From Pseudomonadota bacterium (GTDB taxonomy: Bacteria > Pseudomonadota > Gammaproteobacteria > Pseudomonadales > Pseudomonadaceae): DNA of 8,255 nucleotides. Positions within the stretch are counted from its first letter, which is position 1. Each line of letters starts with the position of its first letter. A model generated the notes under the pieces. The model was not told the origin of the DNA and did not search any database. It worked only from the letters and a program-made list of their open reading frames with translations. The position numbers were made by a program, and so were the translations under genes. The stretch spans positions 1 to 8,255 of the forward strand of contig JAEYXX010000146.1 in the NCBI GenBank assembly GCA_023431055.1, in the 5' to 3' direction. Positions 5,179 through 8,255 of the stretch are shown piece by piece.

Positions 5179-5844
5179 ATGAGCTATCAGCACCAGTATG
5201 TCGACGGTACCACCGTCCACTTCCCGCTCGGCAAGGTCGTCTGCATCGGCCGCAACTACGCCGAGCACGCCAAGGAACTGAACAACCCCGTGCCCAGCGA
5301 GCCGCTGCTGTTCATCAAGCCGGGTTCCTGTGTGGTGCCGCTCGATGGTGGTTTCAGCATCCCTGACGATCGCGGTTCGGTGCATTACGAGGCCGAAATT
5401 GCCGTGCTGATCGGCAAGCCGTTGTCGAAAAAGCCCGATGCCGAGGAAGTGCGCGATGCCATCAGCGGCTTCGCCCCGGCGCTGGACCTGACCCTGCGCG
5501 ATGTGCAGGCCAAGCTCAAGGAGAAGGGCTACCCCTGGGAAATCGCCAAGAGCTTCGACGGCGCCTGCGTACTCGCGCCCTTCGTGCCAGGCGATGCCAT
5601 CGAGGACCTGGCCGACATCGGCATTCGCCTGGTGATCAATGGCGAAACCCGCCAGGACGGCAACAGCCGCGACATGCTCAACCCGATCATCAACATGATC
5701 CAGCACATGGCCGGGCATTTCGCCCTGCAGCCGGGTGACGTGATTCTCACCGGCACGCCAGTCGGCGTCGGCGCACTGAACAAGGGCGATGAGCTGGTGC
5801 TGGAGTTGGTCGGTCACAGTAGTTTCACCAGCCGCGTGCTATAA
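5179..5844 (+). CDS. FAH-family hydrolase, FAHD1/YcgM-like
   Basis: The 221-residue product is a single fumarylacetoacetate hydrolase domain, the size of human FAHD1 and E. coli YcgM rather than full-length FAH. Metal ligands are visible as E71 and E73 (HYEAEIAVLIG) and D103 (ALDLTLRD). H30 and E33 (AEHAKEL) form the catalytic dyad seen in FAHD1, with Q110 and K124 also in place, and TGTPVGVG (191-198) is the family's C-terminal signature. FAHD1-type enzymes hydrolyse acylpyruvates and decarboxylate oxaloacetate, both through the enol of a 2-oxo acid; which reaction is physiological here cannot be told. The start has a strong ribosome site, GGAGAGG (5167-5173), 5 nt before ATG. It follows the dehydrogenase gene by 148 bp, most of it the palindromic repeat, so read-through depends on whether that hairpin stops transcription. 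Confidence 0.9.
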   Translation: MSYQHQYVDGTTVHFPLGKVVCIGRNYAEHAKELNNPVPSEPLLFIKPGSCVVPLDGGFSIPDDRGSVHYEAEIAVLIGKPLSKKPDAEEVRDAISGFAPALDLTLRDVQAKLKEKGYPWEIAKSFDGACVLAPFVPGDAIEDLADIGIRLVINGETRQDGNSRDMLNPIINMIQHMAGHFALQPGDVILTGTPVGVGALNKGDELVLELVGHSSFTSRVL

Positions 5845-5851
5845 GCTCTGA

Positions 5852-5880
5852 CCGCCGCCTCCCAGGCGGCGGAACTCTTC
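5852..5880 (+). terminator. Possible terminator hairpin after the FAH-family gene
   Basis: CCGCCGCCT (5852-5860), CCC, AGGCGGCGG (5864-5872) is a perfect 9-bp stem with a 3-nt loop starting 8 nt after the stop. The tail AACTCTTCC is only weakly T-rich, so termination may be partial. The hairpin ends 18 nt before the next ATG and could instead affect translation of that gene. Confidence 0.45.
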
Positions 5881-5890
5881 CAGACAGCGG

Positions 5891-6844
5891 ATGTCGGATT
5901 GCCATCAAGCAGCCGAGCCGTCGCCGATGCCGTCCCTTCGTTCCCGCTTCTCTCGCCCCCGTTTCTGGTTCTCCGGCATCGCTTTGCTGGCCCTGGCCGC
6001 TGCAGTGAAAACTCAGCACTGGGATGATCGCGCCCAGCTCTGGCTGCAGGAGCGTTCCACGCCGCTGGTGAGTCGCATGGCCAGTGTCTGGCTGCCGGGC
6101 TACCGCGCCGTGATCCAGGCCAAGGCCTTGAGCGGTCTGGAGGAGGATGAAACCTCAGGGCTGACCTACAACCCGGCCACCGGCACGCTGTTCACCGTCA
6201 CCGGCAAGAACCCGCTGCTGGTGGAGTTGTCGCGTGGAGGTGAGGTGCTGCGGCGTATCCGGCTGAAGGGTTTCGCTGATCCGGAAGCGGTGGAAATGAT
6301 GGACAGCGGGCGCATGGCCATCGTCGATGAGCGTCGCCGCCAGCTCACCACCTTTACCCTGCATGACGGTGACGTGGAGCTGGATGCCGCGGATTTTCCC
6401 GGCTTCGATCTGGGGTTCGCCGAAGCGGGTAACAAGGGTTTCGAAGCCGTTGCCTGGGATGCGCGCAGCAGCAGCCTGATGCTGGGCAAGGAGCGCAGCC
6501 CCATGGGGCTGTTCAGCCTGCCTTTTCCGGGTGAGGACGGCGCCGTTGGCGTGATGCAACCCTTCAGCTACGGCAATCTGGGTATGCGCGATATCTCCTC
6601 GTTGAGCATCGATGCGCGTACCGGCCACGCACTGGTGCTGTCCGACGAATCGCGCATGCTGCTGGAAATCGACCGCGCCGGGCAGCCGGTCAGCTTTCTC
6701 AGTCTTGCCGGCGGCCTCAATGGCCTGGACCGGGGTATCGAGCAGGCCGAAGGCGTGACCATGGACGAACAGGGCAATATCTATATCGTCGCCGAACCCA
6801 ATCTCTTTTACGTCTTCAGCAAGGAGCAGCCGGATGCCGGTTGA
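5891..6844 (+). CDS. Membrane-anchored SdiA-regulated / CarP-like beta-propeller protein
   Basis: The product is 317 residues from the ATG at 5891, or 305 from the in-frame ATG at 5927. Neither start has a clear ribosome site; 5927 gives the tidier N-terminus (basic RSRFSRPR, then a membrane segment at about 25-39) and may be the true one. There is no cleavage site, so it is probably anchored in the inner membrane with a periplasmic domain. That domain has motifs of the SdiA-regulated (YjiK/CarP) family: GFADPEAVE (127-135), NKGFE (181-185), KERSP (200-204), SDESR (251-255), QAEGV (285-289) and EPNLFY (302-307). The family is a phytase-like beta-propeller rich in acidic residues. P. aeruginosa CarP (PA0327) is a calcium-regulated member linked to calcium homeostasis. 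Its paralogue at 7364 shares these motifs, and the two bracket carO. No enzyme activity can be assigned. Confidence 0.82.
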   Translation: MSDCHQAAEPSPMPSLRSRFSRPRFWFSGIALLALAAAVKTQHWDDRAQLWLQERSTPLVSRMASVWLPGYRAVIQAKALSGLEEDETSGLTYNPATGTLFTVTGKNPLLVELSRGGEVLRRIRLKGFADPEAVEMMDSGRMAIVDERRRQLTTFTLHDGDVELDAADFPGFDLGFAEAGNKGFEAVAWDARSSSLMLGKERSPMGLFSLPFPGEDGAVGVMQPFSYGNLGMRDISSLSIDARTGHALVLSDESRMLLEIDRAGQPVSFLSLAGGLNGLDRGIEQAEGVTMDEQGNIYIVAEPNLFYVFSKEQPDAG

Positions 6845-6855
6845 CCGGCGGCAGA

Positions 6856-6893
6856 TTCAGCTTGGCTTAAGCGGCGATTCAGTCTGGCTTCAG
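6856..6893 (+). promoter_or_regulatory. Four tandem TT(C/A)AG half-sites, likely BqsR/CarR- or PmrA-type operator
   Basis: TTCAG (6856-6860), TTAAG (6867-6871), TTCAG (6878-6882) and TTCAG (6889-6893) are each separated by exactly 6 nt, giving an 11-bp period. The spacers are partly repeated too (TTGGC, TCTGGC). Direct repeats on one helical face are the binding mode of OmpR/PhoB-class response regulators. TTAAG-N6-TTAAG is the reported box of P. aeruginosa BqsR (also called CarR) and is close to the PmrA box. The array lies about 50-90 bp upstream of carO, a known CarSR target in P. aeruginosa. Confidence 0.65.
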
Positions 6894-6903
6894 CTAGCGG
6901 CAC

Positions 6904-6909
6904 TAATCT
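6904..6909 (+). promoter_or_regulatory. Candidate -10 of carO
   Basis: TAATCT matches the -10 consensus at the most important positions (T and A at the front, T at the end). It begins 10 nt after the last half-site, which would take the place of a -35, as expected for an activator-dependent promoter. A start near 6916 would give a leader of about 28 nt. No consensus -35 is seen. Confidence 0.35.
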
Positions 6910-6943
6910 GACCCCGTCACTTACGAACAACGAGGTTCACACC

Positions 6944-7291
6944 ATGAAACGTACCGCTCTCGCTCTGATGGTTCTGCCGCTGCTCAGCACCGCTGCTTTC
7001 GCCACCGGTTACACTGGCCCGGGCGCTACCCCGCAGGTCACCACCGTGGCTGCCGCGCTCGAAGCGGCCGACGATACCCATGTCGTGCTGGAAGGTCAGA
7101 TCGTCAAGCGCCTGCAGGACGAGCTCTACGAGTTCAAGGACGCCACCGGCACCATCCAGGTGGAGATCGATGACGAGGACTGGCCGGGCCAGCAGGTCTC
7201 GGAAACCGCCAAGGTGCGTCTGACCGGTGAAGTCGACAAGGACTTCAACAGCCGCGAGATCGATGTGGATCGCGTTGAGCTGATCAACTGA
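6944..7291 (+). CDS. carO: CarO-like periplasmic OB-fold protein (YgiW/YdeI, BOF family)
   Basis: The product has 115 residues. A clear signal peptide (1-20: MKR, hydrophobic core, AFA cleavage before TGYTGPG) sends it to the periplasm. From about residue 31 it is a single bacterial OB-fold: VVLEGQIVKRL (47-57), YEFKDATGTIQVEID (62-76), DEDWPGQ (77-83), then VRLTGEVDKD (91-100) and REIDVDRVEL. This is the YgiW/YdeI/NirD-type BOF pattern, implicated in stress and cation tolerance. P. aeruginosa CarO (PA0320) is the calcium-induced member controlled by CarSR and affecting intracellular calcium. The mature chain is acidic (EIDDEDW). The ribosome site is GAGG (6932-6935). The gene has its own upstream operator array and a strong terminator after it, so it is probably a single-gene transcript. 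The symbol rests on family, synteny and the operator. Confidence 0.85.
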   Translation: MKRTALALMVLPLLSTAAFATGYTGPGATPQVTTVAAALEAADDTHVVLEGQIVKRLQDELYEFKDATGTIQVEIDDEDWPGQQVSETAKVRLTGEVDKDFNSREIDVDRVELIN

Positions 7292-7308
7292 TCTTCTGAT
7301 TTTTCCTC

Positions 7309-7339
7309 GCCCGCCATGGCAAACCCATGGCGGGCTTTT
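7309..7339 (+). terminator. Rho-independent terminator of carO
   Basis: GCCCGCCATGG (7309-7319) and CCATGGCGGGC (7325-7335) form a perfect 11-bp stem with a 5-nt loop, followed by TTTT (7336-7339). It lies 18 nt after the carO stop and only about 25 nt before the next ATG, so the downstream gene depends on read-through or on a promoter I cannot see. Confidence 0.85.
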
Positions 7340-7363
7340 CCATGGTAGTCCGAGAAAGTCACC

Positions 7364-8255
7364 ATGCGCCGTCTGCTTTCCATCAACCCCTGGCTGTATC
7401 TGTTGTTTTTCGTGCTTCTGGTCGGTGCCGTGCTGGCTCAGCAGTATCGCCTGTTCGAGCGCGCCTGGTTTTCCGTGCAGGAATGGCAGCACGGGGCGCA
7501 GTGGCGTGAGCAGTCGTTGTGGCTGGGCGATTACCGGGTGGAGATCGAAGCCAAGCCCATTGGCGGTATCAGCGATGTTTCGGCGCTGACCTTCGATCCG
7601 GATCGGCGCAGCCTGTTCAGCGTTACCAACAAGCCGGCCAAGGTGATCGAGATCAGCCTGCAGGGCGAGCTCAAGCGCACCATCGATCTCGAAGGTTTTG
7701 GTGATCCCGAGGCCATCGAATATGTGGCGCCCGGCACCTACGTGATTGCCGATGAGCGCGAGCAGCGCCTGGTCAAGGTGCTGATCGAAGACGATAGCCG
7801 TGTCATCGACGCGGCCGATTTCCAGCAGCTCTCCCTGGGCATAGGGCTCAATGGCAACAAGGGTTTCGAGGGTTTGGCCTACGATGCGAAGAATCAGCGT
7901 CTGCTGGTTGCCAAGGAGCGCGATCCGGTGCGCATCTTCGAGGTGCTGGGCTTCCCCCATGTCGACGAGAGCAAGCCGCTGGCGCTGCAGGTCAATACCG
8001 ACCCAAAGCGTGACGCGCGGCTGTTCGTGCGCGACCTTTCCAGCCTGGACTTCGACGCCGCGACCGGCCATCTGTTGGCGCTGTCGGACGAGTCGCGCCT
8101 GGTGATCGAGCTCAATGCCGAAGGCAAGCCGATCAGTACATTGTCGCTGTTACGTGGCCAGCATGGCCTGCAGCGCAGCGTGCCGCAGGCCGAGGGGGTG
8201 GCGACGGATGACGACGGCAACCTGTACCTGATCAGTGAGCCGAACCTGTTCTATG
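7364..8255 (+). CDS. Second SdiA-regulated / CarP-like protein (C-terminal end cut by window)
   Basis: The frame is open from the ATG at 7364 to the last base, 297 codons. By comparison with the paralogue at 5891, only about ten residues are missing. A membrane segment at roughly residues 10-25 (after MRRLLSINP) has no clear cleavage site, so the protein is probably an inner-membrane-anchored periplasmic beta-propeller. Shared family motifs are GFGDPEAIE (111-119), NKGFEG (165-170), KERDP (184-188), RDLSSL (223-228), SDESR (241-245), QAEGV (275-279) and EPNLFY (292-297). The linker between the membrane segment and the propeller has diverged from the paralogue. The ribosome site is poor (GAGAAAG at 7352-7358), and the carO terminator sits just upstream. 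A role in cation-linked signalling or homeostasis alongside CarO is inferred from CarP of P. aeruginosa; no activity can be read from the sequence. Confidence 0.85.
   Translation, partial: MRRLLSINPWLYLLFFVLLVGAVLAQQYRLFERAWFSVQEWQHGAQWREQSLWLGDYRVEIEAKPIGGISDVSALTFDPDRRSLFSVTNKPAKVIEISLQGELKRTIDLEGFGDPEAIEYVAPGTYVIADEREQRLVKVLIEDDSRVIDAADFQQLSLGIGLNGNKGFEGLAYDAKNQRLLVAKERDPVRIFEVLGFPHVDESKPLALQVNTDPKRDARLFVRDLSSLDFDAATGHLLALSDESRLVIELNAEGKPISTLSLLRGQHGLQRSVPQAEGVATDDDGNLYLISEPNLFY

Noticed and set aside
5131..5817. A 228-codon minus-strand frame opposite the FAH-family gene
   Set aside because: It is antisense to a gene with all catalytic residues in place and has no ribosome site or domain of its own.
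6917..8071. A 384-codon minus-strand frame across carO and the second propeller gene
   Set aside because: It crosses a terminator and two well-supported genes, and its translation has the repetitive antisense look.
1..8255. Search for a defence system, prophage, integron, IS element or CRISPR array
   Set aside because: Every gene is a recognisable housekeeping or envelope gene of pseudomonads, with uniform composition and no transposase, integrase or spaced direct repeats beyond the short operator array.

Overview
The window is about 8.3 kb of GC-rich DNA that reads as chromosome of a Pseudomonas-type gammaproteobacterium. The evidence is strong G/C third-position bias, closely pseudomonad-like proteins, and a gene order (EF-Tu prolyl hydroxylase, DUF523 protein, serA, D-2-hydroxyglutarate dehydrogenase, FAH-family protein, CarP/SdiA-regulated protein, carO) that largely resembles what I recall of the P. 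aeruginosa PA0310-PA0320 region. The species is not determined. I see no tRNA, rRNA, CRISPR array, IS element or phage gene, and no composition break suggesting recent transfer. Nearly all DNA is coding; the interest lies in the intergenic stretches.

Left block (1-2003): a secreted DUF2059-like protein (minus strand, cut by the window edge) is divergent from a plus-strand pair: a 2-oxoglutarate/Fe(II) oxygenase matching the Pseudomonas EF-Tu prolyl hydroxylase PPHD, then a DUF523/TudS-like Fe-S desulfidase candidate. The divergent spacer holds a terminator-like hairpin and an extended -10 so close to the oxygenase ATG that its mRNA may be leaderless.

Convergent spacer (2004-2227): no gene, but three stacked structured elements: a GTAG...CTAC repeat-like unit, a 10-bp stem with a UUCG loop on the serA strand (likely terminator), and a ~115-bp imperfect palindrome directly after the serA stop.

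Middle block (2228-5844): serA (minus) is divergent from a D-2-hydroxyglutarate dehydrogenase gene (plus). These enzymes are known to be functionally coupled in Pseudomonas serine synthesis: SerA can reduce 2-oxoglutarate to D-2-hydroxyglutarate and the second enzyme re-oxidises it. A FAHD1/YcgM-like acylpyruvate hydrolase or oxaloacetate decarboxylase gene follows. A second copy of the palindromic element lies directly after the dehydrogenase stop. The two copies share flanks and layout, while their stems differ in sequence but stay complementary.

Right block (5891-8255): carO, encoding a periplasmic OB-fold protein, sits between two paralogous membrane-anchored SdiA-regulated/CarP-like beta-propeller proteins; the second runs off the window about ten residues before its expected end. 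Upstream of carO are four TT(C/A)AG half-sites with exact 6-nt gaps, the arrangement expected for a BqsR/CarR- or PmrA-type response regulator. This suggests a cation (calcium or ferrous iron)-responsive envelope module.
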